64,000 nucleotides of DNA from Roseateles terrae (GTDB lineage: Bacteria; Pseudomonadota; Gammaproteobacteria; Burkholderiales; Burkholderiaceae_C), in contig NZ_JACHXO010000001.1 of the NCBI RefSeq assembly GCF_014192155.1, positions 956,069 to 1,020,068 on the forward strand, read 5' to 3'. This document shows positions 21,501 to 30,598 of this stretch, piece by piece. The translations under genes were made by a program, and so were the position numbers. Within the stretch, counting starts at the first letter, position 1; every line of letters starts with the position of its first letter. Under the pieces are notes generated by a model, which had not been told where the DNA came from, ran no database searches, and saw only the letters and a program-made list of their open reading frames with translations.

Positions 21501-21791
21501 ATGAGTCACGCCATGCCTCAGCCCTGGGATTCATCTCCGACCGAACGCCAGCCGGATCCGCTGTCTGCGGAACCCGGCAAGCGGTCTGTGGAACTGGCAT
21601 TTCTCAGTCGCCTGATGGACGCCGCCAAGACAGCCGGCTCAGCTGTTTTGAAGCGCGCCGACCGTGCTCCCTCATCGGTCGCGACCAGTCTCGAACACAT
21701 GCAGAACCCCGTGTTCCAGCAGGCGGCCAGAGCCATGGAGCGGTCCATGCCCGTCAACACCGGTTTTGGCCGGTTCCGTGACGAGAACTGA
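21501..21791 (+). CDS. small hypothetical protein
   Basis: 96 aa protein from the ATG at 21501 (MSHAMPQPW). It has a polar, Pro-rich first third, then a helix (VELAFLSRLMDAAKTAGSAV), with no known domain. It follows the 217 aa gene by 40 bp on the same strand and is convergent with hslO (15 bp). The start is not certain: no strong ribosome binding site precedes it. The pair layout resembles toxin-antitoxin or effector-immunity modules, which is inference only. Confidence 0.55.
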   Translation: MSHAMPQPWDSSPTERQPDPLSAEPGKRSVELAFLSRLMDAAKTAGSAVLKRADRAPSSVATSLEHMQNPVFQQAARAMERSMPVNTGFGRFRDEN

Positions 21792-21806
21792 ACCTCAGAG
21801 CAGCGT

Positions 21807-22763
21807 CTACTGAATCTGCTCGCTCCCAGGCGCCTGCTTCTGCGGATCGGTGAACAGCTCGCCGACATCCACGGCATCGAACTTGTAGTGGTTGCCGCAG
21901 AACTCGCACCCGATCTCCACGCCGCCCAGTTCCGCCAGGATCTCGTCCACTTCCTTGCGGCCCAGGCCCAGCAGCATCCGGCCCACCCGCTCGCGGGAGC
22001 AAGTGCACGCAAAGTGCGGCGTCTGCGGCTCGAAGCGGCGCACGTTCTCTTCCCAGAACAGGCGGCGCAGAATGGTGTCGCTGTCCAGCGTCAGCAGTTC
22101 TTCATTCGTCAGCGTCGCGGCCAGCATGCTGATGCGGTTGTACGCATCTTCCATCAGCTCCCGCTCCACACCCGAACTCGCACCCGCTTCCAGGTTGCCC
22201 TCACCCTCGATCGGCAGACGCTGAATCAGCAGCCCCGCCGCCCTCTGGTCATTGGCGGCCAGCACCAGCGTGCTGTCGAGCTGCTCCGACTGCCGCATGT
22301 AGTGCTGCAGCACGTCCGACAGCTTGTTCAGCGGCTCGCCTTCCGGCCCCACCAGCGACACCAGGCCCTGATACGGCTGCTGCCCGGGCAAGCGGTCCTT
22401 CGGGTCCAGCGTGATGGCGCAGCGGCCCTGTCCATGCGCATTGAGCATCTGCTGCAAGGTGGCATCGTCCGGCACGTCGTCGCGCGTCTTGGCGGTGGCG
22501 CGGAAGCTCATGTCCGGCTGCACCTCCGCCACCGCCAGCTTCAGCGGACCGTCGCCCATCACCTGGAAGATCAGCGCCCCGCTGAACTTGATGTTGGCCT
22601 GCATCAGCACCCCGGCCGCAGCCATTTGGCCCACCAGGTCGCGCACGGCCGACGGCAGCGGCTCCTTGCGCCGGCTCAGCAGCTCTTTCCAGCTGCTGTC
22701 CAGCCGCACCAGCATGCCGCGCACCGGCAGGCCTTCAAACAGGAACTTGTGCAGTTCGCTCAT
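21807..22763 (-). CDS. hslO: redox-regulated chaperone Hsp33
   Basis: Holdase activated by oxidation in the cytoplasm. The 318 aa protein has the Hsp33 N-terminal fold and the C-terminal zinc switch with all four cysteines: CTC (CxC) followed about 33 residues later by CEFC (CxxC). It lies 9 bp downstream of the gamma-carbonic anhydrase gene, so the two are probably one operon. Confidence 0.94.
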   Translation of the reverse strand: MSELHKFLFEGLPVRGMLVRLDSSWKELLSRRKEPLPSAVRDLVGQMAAAGVLMQANIKFSGALIFQVMGDGPLKLAVAEVQPDMSFRATAKTRDDVPDDATLQQMLNAHGQGRCAITLDPKDRLPGQQPYQGLVSLVGPEGEPLNKLSDVLQHYMRQSEQLDSTLVLAANDQRAAGLLIQRLPIEGEGNLEAGASSGVERELMEDAYNRISMLAATLTNEELLTLDSDTILRRLFWEENVRRFEPQTPHFACTCSRERVGRMLLGLGRKEVDEILAELGGVEIGCEFCGNHYKFDAVDVGELFTDPQKQAPGSEQIQ

Positions 22764-22772
22764 GGATATCCT

Positions 22773-23297
22773 TCAGTCGATTCGAGTCAGGGAGTCGGCA
22801 TAACGCTGGCCGTTGCGCACGTAATGCGCGGCACTTAGCGCCAGGCCCTGGATCTGTTCGGGTGTCAGTTCGCGCACCACCTTGGCCGGGCTGCCCATGA
22901 TCAGGCTGCCGTCCGGGAATTCCTTCCCTTCGGTCACCAGCGAGCCCGCGCCCACCAGACAGTTGCGGCCGATACGTGCACCATTCAAGACCACCGCACC
23001 AATACCGATGAGGGAGTTGTCCCCCACCGTGCAGCCATGCAGCATCACCTGATGGCCGACGGTCACGTTCTGCCCCAGCACCAGCGGCATGCCGGCATCG
23101 GCATGCAGCACGCTGCCATCCTGGATGTTGGAGCCGGCGCCGATGGTGAGGTGGTCGCTATCACCGCGCAGCACCGCGTTGAACCAGATGCTGACGCGGT
23201 CGCCCAGCGTCACCCGGCCGATGACCTGCGCGCTCTCGGCCACCCAGACGGCCTCCCCCAGCTCGGGCCTGTGTTCGCCCAATTGATAGACAGCCAT
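22773..23297 (-). CDS. gamma-carbonic anhydrase family protein (YrdA-like)
   Basis: Left-handed beta-helix protein of 174 aa with hexapeptide repeats and the metal-binding histidines expected of the family ([24 protein letters not shown]). The ATG at 23297 (MAVYQLGEH) fits the family length; the longer frame enters the divergent promoter. Activity as carbonic anhydrase is not assured for this subfamily. It is upstream of hslO and divergent from the DUF455 gene. Confidence 0.9.
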   Translation of the reverse strand: MAVYQLGEHRPELGEAVWVAESAQVIGRVTLGDRVSIWFNAVLRGDSDHLTIGAGSNIQDGSVLHADAGMPLVLGQNVTVGHQVMLHGCTVGDNSLIGIGAVVLNGARIGRNCLVGAGSLVTEGKEFPDGSLIMGSPAKVVRELTPEQIQGLALSAAHYVRNGQRYADSLTRID

Positions 23298-23355
23298 GTG
23301 ACGTGCTCCCGGTCGGTGGCCGGCCGCAGCCGACGCAAAAGCGATAATTCTAAGG

Positions 23356-24141
23356 ATGGAACTCCGCACCCGCGCCTTGCAGGTCCTTCTGATCCCGGAT
23401 CCGGATGAGAAGGCCGCCGCCGCCCGCGCGCTCTACGATCAACGCGACACCCTCTCTCTGGACCCGGACGCCCTCCTCACGCCCGACGCGGCGCTGCCCG
23501 GGCGACCCGAGCGGCCGCGGTTGATGTCCGTGCTGCAGGTGCCGTCCCGCTCGCCGTTCACCATCGAAGGCCGGGCGGCGTTGCTGCATGCCATCGCCCA
23601 TATTGAGTTCAACGCCATCAATCTGGCACTGGATGCGGTCTGGCGCTTTCCCGGCATGCCGACCGACTTCTACGCCGACTGGCTGCTGGTGGCGGCCGAG
23701 GAAGCACTCCATTTCAGCCTGCTGGACAAGCATCTGCGCACCCTCGGCCGGCGTTACGGCGACTTCGACGCCCATGACGGGCTCTGGTCGATGGCGCGCC
23801 GCACCGAAGGCGATGTGCTGGCCCGCATGGCGCTGGTCCCACGCACCCTGGAAGCGCGCGGGCTGGATGCCACCCCACCGCTGCAGGCCAAGCTGGGCCG
23901 CGCGGGCGACCACCGGGCGGTCGAGATCCTGGACATCATCCTGCGAGATGAGGTTGGCCATGTGCGCATCGGGAACCGCTGGTATCGGCATCTGTGCCGG
24001 GAACGCGGACTCGACCCGGTGGCGCTGTATCCCCGCCTGGTGGAACAGTTCGAAGCTCCGCGGCTGCGACCGCCCTTCAACGTCCAGGCCCGCAGCGAGG
24101 CTGGCTTCAGCGATGAGGAAATCGCCTACCTCAGCAGCTGA
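23356..24141 (+). CDS. DUF455 ferritin-like protein
   Basis: 261 aa protein of the DUF455 family with a ferritin-like four-helix core. Candidate di-iron ligands are in [31 protein letters not shown] and [15 protein letters not shown], the E-x-x-H pattern of diiron carboxylate proteins such as MiaE. The substrate is unknown. It is divergent from the gamma-carbonic anhydrase with a 58 bp gap. Confidence 0.88.
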   Translation: MELRTRALQVLLIPDPDEKAAAARALYDQRDTLSLDPDALLTPDAALPGRPERPRLMSVLQVPSRSPFTIEGRAALLHAIAHIEFNAINLALDAVWRFPGMPTDFYADWLLVAAEEALHFSLLDKHLRTLGRRYGDFDAHDGLWSMARRTEGDVLARMALVPRTLEARGLDATPPLQAKLGRAGDHRAVEILDIILRDEVGHVRIGNRWYRHLCRERGLDPVALYPRLVEQFEAPRLRPPFNVQARSEAGFSDEEIAYLSS

Positions 24142-24251
24142 GGCATGATCGCCGGTCTTGACGCCAGCGGCGTCGCGCCCTCCCCCGGTTCAAAAGCGCC
24201 GCGCGTGCACCGACCTGGCGGGTGATCCCTGCCCCGAGATCCGTTGTTCCC

Positions 24252-25145
24252 ATGTCCCGCATCCAAGCCAACCTGCTGCTCACCCTGGTCGCCGTGATCT
24301 GGGCCTCCGCTTTCGTCGCCCAGTCCCGCGCGATGGAAGTGATGGGGCCGATGATGTTCACCGGCATCCGTTTCCTCATCGGGGCGCTGGTGGTGTTGCC
24401 GCTGATCCTGCGTGAGCGCCGAGCCCCCGGCGCCCGAACCTTGACCGCCTCGGACGGCGGCAAGATCGCCGGACTGGGGCTGCTGCTCACCCTCGGCGCC
24501 GCGCTGCAGCAGATTGGCATCCAGCACACCACCGTCACCAACGCCGGCTTCCTGACCGCGCTGTATGTGCCGCTGGTGCCGCTGCTGGGCTGGCTGCTGC
24601 TGCGGCACTGGCCGCACTGGTCCGTCTGGCCGGGCGCGCTGGCCTGCCTGGTGGGCGCCTTTCTGCTGTCGGGGGCGCATGAATTGAAGATTGGCCTGGG
24701 AGACGCCTGGGTCGTCGCTTCCGCCCTGCCCTGGGCGCTGCATGTGCTGCTCATCGGCGTGGTCGCGGACCGGATGAACTCCCCGTACACGGTGGCCGGC
24801 GGACAGTTCCTGCTGTGTGGCCTGCTGGGTCTGACCTGGGGGCTGGTCAACGAGCCCTGGAGCTGGGAGGCCGTCCAGGCCGCCGCAGCGCCGCTGCTCT
24901 ACACGGGGGTGCTGTCCGTGGGCGTGGCCTTCACCGCGCAGGTCGTGGCCCAGCGGTATGCGCATGCCGCCGATGCCGCCATCATCCTGTCGTCGGAAAC
25001 GCTCTTCACCGCCGGCTTTGGGTATGTGCTGATGGGTGACCGCCTGTCCGCGGCGGGCTTGCTGGGCTGCGGGCTGATCCTGGGCGCGATGCTGCTGATT
25101 CAATTGCTGCCCATGCTCCGGATCCTGCGGCCACGGGCCGCATGA
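24252..25145 (+). CDS. DMT family transporter (EamA)
   Basis: Inner-membrane drug/metabolite exporter of 297 aa with ten predicted membrane segments in two EamA repeats (LLLTLVAVIWASAFVAQ; YTGVLSVGVAFTAQVVAQRY). The ATG at 24252 is preferred to 24222 because hydrophobic sequence begins just after it. The substrate is unknown. It is convergent with the Lrp-family gene. Confidence 0.9.
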   Translation: MSRIQANLLLTLVAVIWASAFVAQSRAMEVMGPMMFTGIRFLIGALVVLPLILRERRAPGARTLTASDGGKIAGLGLLLTLGAALQQIGIQHTTVTNAGFLTALYVPLVPLLGWLLLRHWPHWSVWPGALACLVGAFLLSGAHELKIGLGDAWVVASALPWALHVLLIGVVADRMNSPYTVAGGQFLLCGLLGLTWGLVNEPWSWEAVQAAAAPLLYTGVLSVGVAFTAQVVAQRYAHAADAAIILSSETLFTAGFGYVLMGDRLSAAGLLGCGLILGAMLLIQLLPMLRILRPRAA

Positions 25146-25160
25146 GGGCGCACGCAAGAC

Positions 25161-25186
25161 GGCCCCGAGACGGTCTCGAGAGGGCC
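25161..25186. terminator. hairpin between convergent genes
   Basis: Inverted repeat CGAGAC-G-GTCTCG inside a GGCC/GGCC frame, between the convergent EamA and Lrp genes. There is no T-run, so termination is uncertain. Confidence 0.4.
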
Positions 25187-25270
25187 TCAAGACAAACTGA
25201 CCACGCGCTGCGCACAGACCGAGCACGGCCCGGCCCATGGACGGCGCAGACCTGACCCCGCCCCGGCCAC

Positions 25271-25753
25271 TCACTCAAGCGGAAACGCCGTACTGCGCTT
25301 CACCGTCCGCAGCACCAGCATCGAATTGGCGCGGGCCACGCCCGGCAGTTGCATCAGCACCTGGGTGTGCACCCGTTCCAGGTCTTCCGCATCCCGGTAG
25401 GCAAACCGCAGCAGGTAGTCGTTGCTGCCGGCCACGTAGAAGCAGTCCAGGATGTCGGGCGAGTCCTTGACCGCCTGCTCGAATTCGGCCAGCGCCGTCG
25501 GCGTCATGCGCTCCACATTGATGATGGTGTAGCTCGTGCCCGGCTTGCCGATGGCCTTCGGATTCAGCAGGGCCACCACGCGGTCGATCACCCCTTCGTC
25601 CTCCAGCCGTTTGACCCGGCGCAGGCAGGCCGACGGAGACAGGTGGATCTGCTGGGCCAGCGCCTGATTGGAGAGGCGCGCGTCCTGCTGCAAAGCGGCC
25701 AGAATGGCACGGTCGATCGAATCCAATGTGGGCGGGATGCTCATGTGCCGCAT
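25271..25753 (-). CDS. Lrp/AsnC family transcriptional regulator
   Basis: 160 aa regulator with an N-terminal winged helix (LDSIDRAILAALQQDARLS; LSPSACLRRVKRLEDEG) and a C-terminal RAM ligand-binding domain that senses amino acids. The start could be at 25753 or at the ATG three codons later (25744). It is divergent from the aminotransferase gene, so it probably controls that gene in response to an amino acid, by analogy with other Lrp/AsnC pairs. Confidence 0.92.
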   Translation of the reverse strand: MRHMSIPPTLDSIDRAILAALQQDARLSNQALAQQIHLSPSACLRRVKRLEDEGVIDRVVALLNPKAIGKPGTSYTIINVERMTPTALAEFEQAVKDSPDILDCFYVAGSNDYLLRFAYRDAEDLERVHTQVLMQLPGVARANSMLVLRTVKRSTAFPLE

Positions 25754-25877
25754 TTTCTGCTGGATTCAGTGGATGGCGCCGCAGGAAATTGCGCCAGCCC
25801 GGGTTTGCCCGACAGCACAACGCTTCCCGATTGCGCCGGTCGTTCTCTAGACTCCCTGAATCTCGCAAGGATTGCCC

Positions 25878-27218
25878 ATGACCGACGCCCACACCGCCGC
25901 AAACTCGCCTGCGACCACCGATATGGACGCCTACTGGATGCCCTTCACCGCCAACCGGCAGTTCAAGGAATCCCCGCGCCTCCTCACCCGTGCCGACGGC
26001 ATGTACTTCACCGACGACCAGGGCCGCCAGGTGCTGGACGGCATCGCCGGCCTGTGGTGCGTCAACGCGGGCCACAACCGGCCGCGCATCGTGCAGGCCA
26101 TCCAAACCCAGGCAGCCGAGCTGGACTTCGCGCCGCCCTTCCAGATGGGCCATCCCAAGGCCTTCGAGCTCGCATCGCGGCTCACCGAGATCACGCCCGA
26201 AGGCCTGAACCGGGTCTTCTTCACCAACTCCGGCTCGGAAGCGGTGGAGACCGCCCTCAAGATCGCCCTGGCCTATCACCGCGCCCGGGGCGAAGGCCAG
26301 CGGACGCGGCTGATCGGTCGCGAACGCGGCTATCACGGCGTGAACTTCGGCGGCATGTCGGTCGGCGGCATGGTGGCCAACCGGAAGATGTTCGGCACCT
26401 TGCTGGCCGGCGTCGATCACATCCGCCATACGCTGGACATCCAGCGCAATGCCTTCAGCGTCGGTCTGCCGGCCCACGGCGCGGAACTGGCGGACGATCT
26501 GGAACGGCTGGTCGCTTTGCATGACGCCTCCACCATCGCTGCGGTGATCGTCGAGCCGATCGCCGGGTCCGCCGGTGTGCTGCTGCCGCCGCAGGGCTAT
26601 TTGAAGCGGCTGCGGGAGTTCTGCGACAAACACGGCATCCTGCTGATCTTCGATGAGGTGATCACCGGGTTCGGGCGCACCGGCCAGCCCTTCGCCGCGC
26701 AGACGTTTGGTGTGACGCCCGACCTGATGACGGTGGCGAAGGGCCTGACCAACGGCTGCGTGCCGATGGGGGCCGTTTTTGCGCGGCAGTCCATCCACGA
26801 CACCTTCATGCAGGGGCCGGCCCATCTGATCGAGCTGTTCCACGGCTACACCTATTCGGCACATCCGCTGGCCTGCGCGGCCGGTCTGGCGACGCTGGAC
26901 ACCTATGCGGACGACCAGTTGCTCACCCGCGCCAGCCACATCGGCGGTCACTTCGCCGAAGCGCTGCATTCGCTGCGGGGCGAGCCGCATGTGATCGACG
27001 TGCGCAATTTCGGCCTGGTGGGCGGTGTTGAACTGACGCCGCGGCCGGGCGAGCCGACGAAGCGGGCCTTTAGCGTCTTCCTCGACTGCTGGGAGCAAGG
27101 CGTTCTGGTGAGAACCACGGGCGACATCATTGCGCTGTCCCCCCCGCTGATCGCCAGCGCGGAAGACCTCAGCCGGATGGTCGAGGCCATTCGCACCGCT
27201 CTGCGGCGGCTGGCTTGA
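25878..27218 (+). CDS. class III aminotransferase, beta-alanine/omega-amino acid--pyruvate type
   Basis: PLP enzyme of 446 aa, moving the amino group from beta-alanine or another omega-amine to pyruvate. Class III motifs are visible: the cofactor-binding TNSGSEAVETALK, Asp in LIFDEVITGFGRTG, and the Schiff-base Lys288 in TVAKGLTNG. The N-terminal YWMPFTANRQFKE is typical of the omega-amino acid:pyruvate group. The ATG at 25878 is used. It is divergent from the Lrp regulator and followed by a DMT exporter gene. Confidence 0.92.
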   Translation: MTDAHTAANSPATTDMDAYWMPFTANRQFKESPRLLTRADGMYFTDDQGRQVLDGIAGLWCVNAGHNRPRIVQAIQTQAAELDFAPPFQMGHPKAFELASRLTEITPEGLNRVFFTNSGSEAVETALKIALAYHRARGEGQRTRLIGRERGYHGVNFGGMSVGGMVANRKMFGTLLAGVDHIRHTLDIQRNAFSVGLPAHGAELADDLERLVALHDASTIAAVIVEPIAGSAGVLLPPQGYLKRLREFCDKHGILLIFDEVITGFGRTGQPFAAQTFGVTPDLMTVAKGLTNGCVPMGAVFARQSIHDTFMQGPAHLIELFHGYTYSAHPLACAAGLATLDTYADDQLLTRASHIGGHFAEALHSLRGEPHVIDVRNFGLVGGVELTPRPGEPTKRAFSVFLDCWEQGVLVRTTGDIIALSPPLIASAEDLSRMVEAIRTALRRLA

Positions 27219-27241
27219 CGGGACCGACTCCGCCGTCAGGC

Positions 27242-28219
27242 ATGATGGCGGCCGCCATGCCTAGCTCCAGTCCCACTTCCGCCGCCGCCACCCCTGGTGA
27301 TGCCCACGCACGCGCCCACGCGGTGCCCTGGCTGGCCTACGGCTGCCTGGCCGCCAGCACCAGCCTGATCGGCAGTTATGTCGGTTTGTCCAAGCTGCTG
27401 GTGGCGGTCTTCCCGGTGTTTCTGCTGGCGTGGCTGCGCTTTGGCATGGCCGCTGTGATCATGGCCCCGTGGCTGGTGAAGACGCCGGGGGAAGCCCCGT
27501 TGTCCCGGCGCACCAAGGGCCTGCTGTTCCTGGAGTCCTTCTTCGGCAACTTCCTGTTTTCAATCTGCCTGCTGTTCGGCGTGCGGCAGAGCTCCGCCGT
27601 GGTGGCGGGGGTGATCATGGCCGGCATTCCGGCGGCGGTGGCTTTGCTCTCGTTCCTGTTCCTGCGGGAGCGCATCGGCGGACGGGTGCTGGCCGGCATT
27701 GCGCTGGCGGTGTCCGGCATTGCGATGGTCGCCCTGCATCAGCAGGAGGGCAGCGCGCAGCAAAGCGGCTGGGGCGCCCTGCTGCTGCTGGGCGCGGTGC
27801 TGTGCGAAGGCAGTTACGTGGTGATTGGCAAGCAGCTGACGCAGGCGCTGTCGGCCAAGCGGATCAGTGCGCTGATCAACCTGTGGGGCTTGGCACTGGT
27901 GACGCCGCTGGGGCTCTGGCAGGCCCTGGACTTCGACTTTGCCGGCGTGGATCTGAAGCACTGGGGTCTGCTGCTCTTCTACGCCGTGGCCGCCAGCATG
28001 GTGACGGTATGGCTGTGGATGCAGGGGCTGCGACATGTCAGCGCGCCCAAGGCCGGGGTGTTCATGGTGTTCCTGCCGATCTCGACGGCGCTCATCGGGG
28101 TAATCTTCCTCAATGAGAGGATGTCCGGCCTGCAGGCGCTGGCGTATGGGCTGGCGCTGGGCGGGGTGGTGCTGGCCACATGGCCGCAGCGCGGGGCGGT
28201 ACGGACGGGTGGCCACTGA
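27242..28219 (+). CDS. DMT family transporter (EamA)
   Basis: Second exporter-type membrane protein, about 325 aa, with ten predicted membrane segments (GYAV-like entry AYGCLAASTSLIGSYVGLSK and LLFYAVAASMVTVWLW). The start is uncertain: ATG at 27242 is chosen, but a TTG at 27215 overlaps the aminotransferase stop. The N-terminal 25 residues are polar and Ala/Ser-rich. It probably shares the aminotransferase transcript and may export an amino acid; inference from position. Confidence 0.88.
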   Translation: MMAAAMPSSSPTSAAATPGDAHARAHAVPWLAYGCLAASTSLIGSYVGLSKLLVAVFPVFLLAWLRFGMAAVIMAPWLVKTPGEAPLSRRTKGLLFLESFFGNFLFSICLLFGVRQSSAVVAGVIMAGIPAAVALLSFLFLRERIGGRVLAGIALAVSGIAMVALHQQEGSAQQSGWGALLLLGAVLCEGSYVVIGKQLTQALSAKRISALINLWGLALVTPLGLWQALDFDFAGVDLKHWGLLLFYAVAASMVTVWLWMQGLRHVSAPKAGVFMVFLPISTALIGVIFLNERMSGLQALAYGLALGGVVLATWPQRGAVRTGGH

Positions 28220-28393
28220 GCGACTGAGCGAGGTGACATGGCGCGGGCCCCCGGCCTTATGGGCAAGCTCCAAAAAGCAATACAAGTGGTCGAGGAGCGA
28301 CCGCAAAAACGCCGGAAACTGCGCTAGGCTTACTACCAATGTAATACCATTTGGCCTCTGGCGCTCCGCCGTTCGCCCTGTGACTCTGCTTCC

Positions 28394-29425
28394 ATGCCTG
28401 CCTTTGATCGCACTTTGACCAGCTCCAGCCCCTCGTCCGACTGGGAGGCTTGGGTGGAAAGCTGGTGCGAGGTCCTTCAGCAGCCGCCACGGGGCTTGAG
28501 CATGAGGGCCTCCACAGGCGATTTTTCGGGTCCAGCTGGTACCGGTGCCGTCAGTGGTCCCGTCTTGCGCCATGCTGTTGAGGCGTTGACGCGTCTATCA
28601 GAGATATCAGAGACGCCGCAGCCAGAGGCGCGGCAGCACCAGCCCGATGCGCCCAAGGCGGACACGCTCCCATCTCCGCCCCATGCCCTGATCTTCGCCC
28701 CCCACCCCGACGACGAATGCATCGTCGGAGCGCTGCCGCTGCGCCTGCACAAAGAGGCAGGCTGGCAGGTCACCAACGTGGCCGTCACCCTGGGGAGCCG
28801 ACAGGAACGCCGCGCGGAACGCCTGGCGGAACTCCAGGCCGCTTGCGACGTGCTCGGTTTCGGTCTGCACCTGCTCTCCGACGAAGGCTTCGAGCAGGTC
28901 AAGCCCGAAGCGGCTGCCGCCCGCACGCCGCTGTGGCAGGAGCAGGTCTCCCAGGTGGCCGGCCTGCTGCGCACCGTGAAGCCGGCGCTGGTGCTGGTGC
29001 CGCACGCGGGTGATGGCATCCCCACCCACATCGGCGTGCATGCGCTGGTGAGCGAGGCATTGGCCCAGGCAAGGATCAATACGGTCGTTGCCTGGACAGA
29101 GTTCTGGGCCACCCAGGCCGCTCCCAACCTGCTCGTGGAGACGGGCGTCACGGACACGGCCCGGCTGGTGCGCGCCCTGTCCTGCCACCATGGGGAGATC
29201 GCCCGCAATCCGTATCACCTCCGGCTGCCAGCCTGGATGGCGGACAACGTGCGTCGGGGTGGCGAACTGCTCGCCGGCCCCGGAGAGACGCCGCCGCCGT
29301 TCGGTTTTGCGACGCTCTACCGACTCTCACGATGGGTGGACGGCGAGCCTCAAGCCGATCTGCCGCCTCGCATGGTGTCCTGCGAGGAGCCGCTCGACGC
29401 GGAGGCCTTGTTGTCCACTCACTAA
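28394..29425 (+). CDS. PIG-L family deacetylase
   Basis: Zn-dependent N-acetylglucosaminyl-type deacetylase fold of 343 aa. The metal motif PHPDDE is at 103-108 in LIFAPHPDDECIVG, and a later His is in HIGVHALV. An N-terminal 95-residue extension of polar, low-complexity sequence precedes the fold. There is no signal peptide. The substrate is unknown; related enzymes act in sugar, lipid or small-thiol metabolism. A 175 bp gap upstream holds a small hairpin (GGTCG/CGACC near 28290) and no clear promoter. Confidence 0.85.
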   Translation: MPAFDRTLTSSSPSSDWEAWVESWCEVLQQPPRGLSMRASTGDFSGPAGTGAVSGPVLRHAVEALTRLSEISETPQPEARQHQPDAPKADTLPSPPHALIFAPHPDDECIVGALPLRLHKEAGWQVTNVAVTLGSRQERRAERLAELQAACDVLGFGLHLLSDEGFEQVKPEAAAARTPLWQEQVSQVAGLLRTVKPALVLVPHAGDGIPTHIGVHALVSEALAQARINTVVAWTEFWATQAAPNLLVETGVTDTARLVRALSCHHGEIARNPYHLRLPAWMADNVRRGGELLAGPGETPPPFGFATLYRLSRWVDGEPQADLPPRMVSCEEPLDAEALLSTH

Positions 29426-29581
29426 AGCCGGGGCGGATGCGGTGGCGGCATACTGGCCCCGGATCGCGCCGCTGCCGTCCCTTGACGCTTTCAAACAGCG
29501 CACAGCGGCGCTACCGTCTATCGCATTGACGCATTTCCGCATTTCCGCACTAGCGCACGACCGCCCCCAACCCCTCACGCC

Positions 29582-30577
29582 ATGACCCAGTCCACCGCCC
29601 CCACCCACCTGCGCATCCACCAGTTCGCCGGCTTGAAGCCCGGGCCGCGCCTGCTGGTCAGCGCCGCGGTGCATGGCAATGAAGTGGCCGGCGTTGGCGC
29701 CATCGAACGGGTCATGCGTCTGCTGGACGAAGGCAGCCTCACCCTCCTGCAGGGCGCGCTGACGATGATCCCCATCGTCAATCCGCTGGCCCACCGGCTG
29801 AAGCGCCGCGAAGGCGATCGCAACCTCAACCGCAACCTGCGCCCCACCCCGATCCCGCAGGATTTCGAGGACCGCATCGCCAACCAGCTCTGCCCGTGGC
29901 TGGCGGCCAGCGACGTCCTGCTGGACCTGCACAGCTTCAACAACCCCGGCCCCGCCTTTGCGATGCTGGGCCCGCGCGACAACAATGGCGACCTGGAGCC
30001 CTTCCGCCACCAGGCGGCGGAGAGCGCCCTGGCGCTGGCTGTCGGCACCGGCCGCATCGTCGAGGGCTGGCTGTCCACCTACGCCCTGGGCCTGAAGCGC
30101 CGCGCTGACAAGGCCAGTGACGGCACCCGCCGCATGGCCCTGCAGCAGGATCCGCACTATGGCGTCGGCACCACCGAATACATGCGCAGCCAGGGCGGCT
30201 ACGGCATCACGCTGGAATGCGGGCAGCATGAAGATCCGAACGGCCCCGAGGTGGCATTCAATGCCATCCTGCGGACCCTGATGCTGCTGGGCATGGTCGC
30301 CGCGGGCAGTGCCGGCGTGCAGGCAGCCGATCCGAAGCGCCCGGTGGAACTGCTGCAGCTGTATGAAGTCATCGACCGGGAGCATGCGGATGACCGCTTC
30401 GAACGCCCCTGGGCCAGCTTCGACGCCGTGGCCGAAGGCGAGCGCATCGGCACCCGTGCGGATGGCACGCCGGTGCTGGCGCCGGCGGGGGGCCGCATCG
30501 TTTTTCCCAATAGCAAGGCCGAGCCGGGCAACGAATGGTTCTACCTGGCAAAGCCCAGTGACCGTGCATTGACTTGA
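29582..30577 (+). CDS. succinylglutamate desuccinylase/aspartoacylase family protein
   Basis: Zn carboxypeptidase-fold (M14) amide hydrolase of 331 aa. The zinc motif is HGNE (H31, E34) in SAAVHGNEVAG, with a second His (H117) in LLDLHSF; the conserved NPLAHRLKRREGDRNLNRNL lies between them. Substrate not determinable; family members cleave N-succinyl- or N-acetyl-amino acids. It is followed 21 bp later by the DsbA-like gene. Confidence 0.88.
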   Translation: MTQSTAPTHLRIHQFAGLKPGPRLLVSAAVHGNEVAGVGAIERVMRLLDEGSLTLLQGALTMIPIVNPLAHRLKRREGDRNLNRNLRPTPIPQDFEDRIANQLCPWLAASDVLLDLHSFNNPGPAFAMLGPRDNNGDLEPFRHQAAESALALAVGTGRIVEGWLSTYALGLKRRADKASDGTRRMALQQDPHYGVGTTEYMRSQGGYGITLECGQHEDPNGPEVAFNAILRTLMLLGMVAAGSAGVQAADPKRPVELLQLYEVIDREHADDRFERPWASFDAVAEGERIGTRADGTPVLAPAGGRIVFPNSKAEPGNEWFYLAKPSDRALT

Positions 30578-30598
30578 GCCTGCCGCTAGAGTGGATGC

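Noticed and set aside
28250-28393. Possible riboswitch before the PIG-L gene
   Set aside because: Only a small hairpin (GGTCG/CGACC) and a weak inverted repeat around 28338-28356; no conserved riboswitch core recognised.
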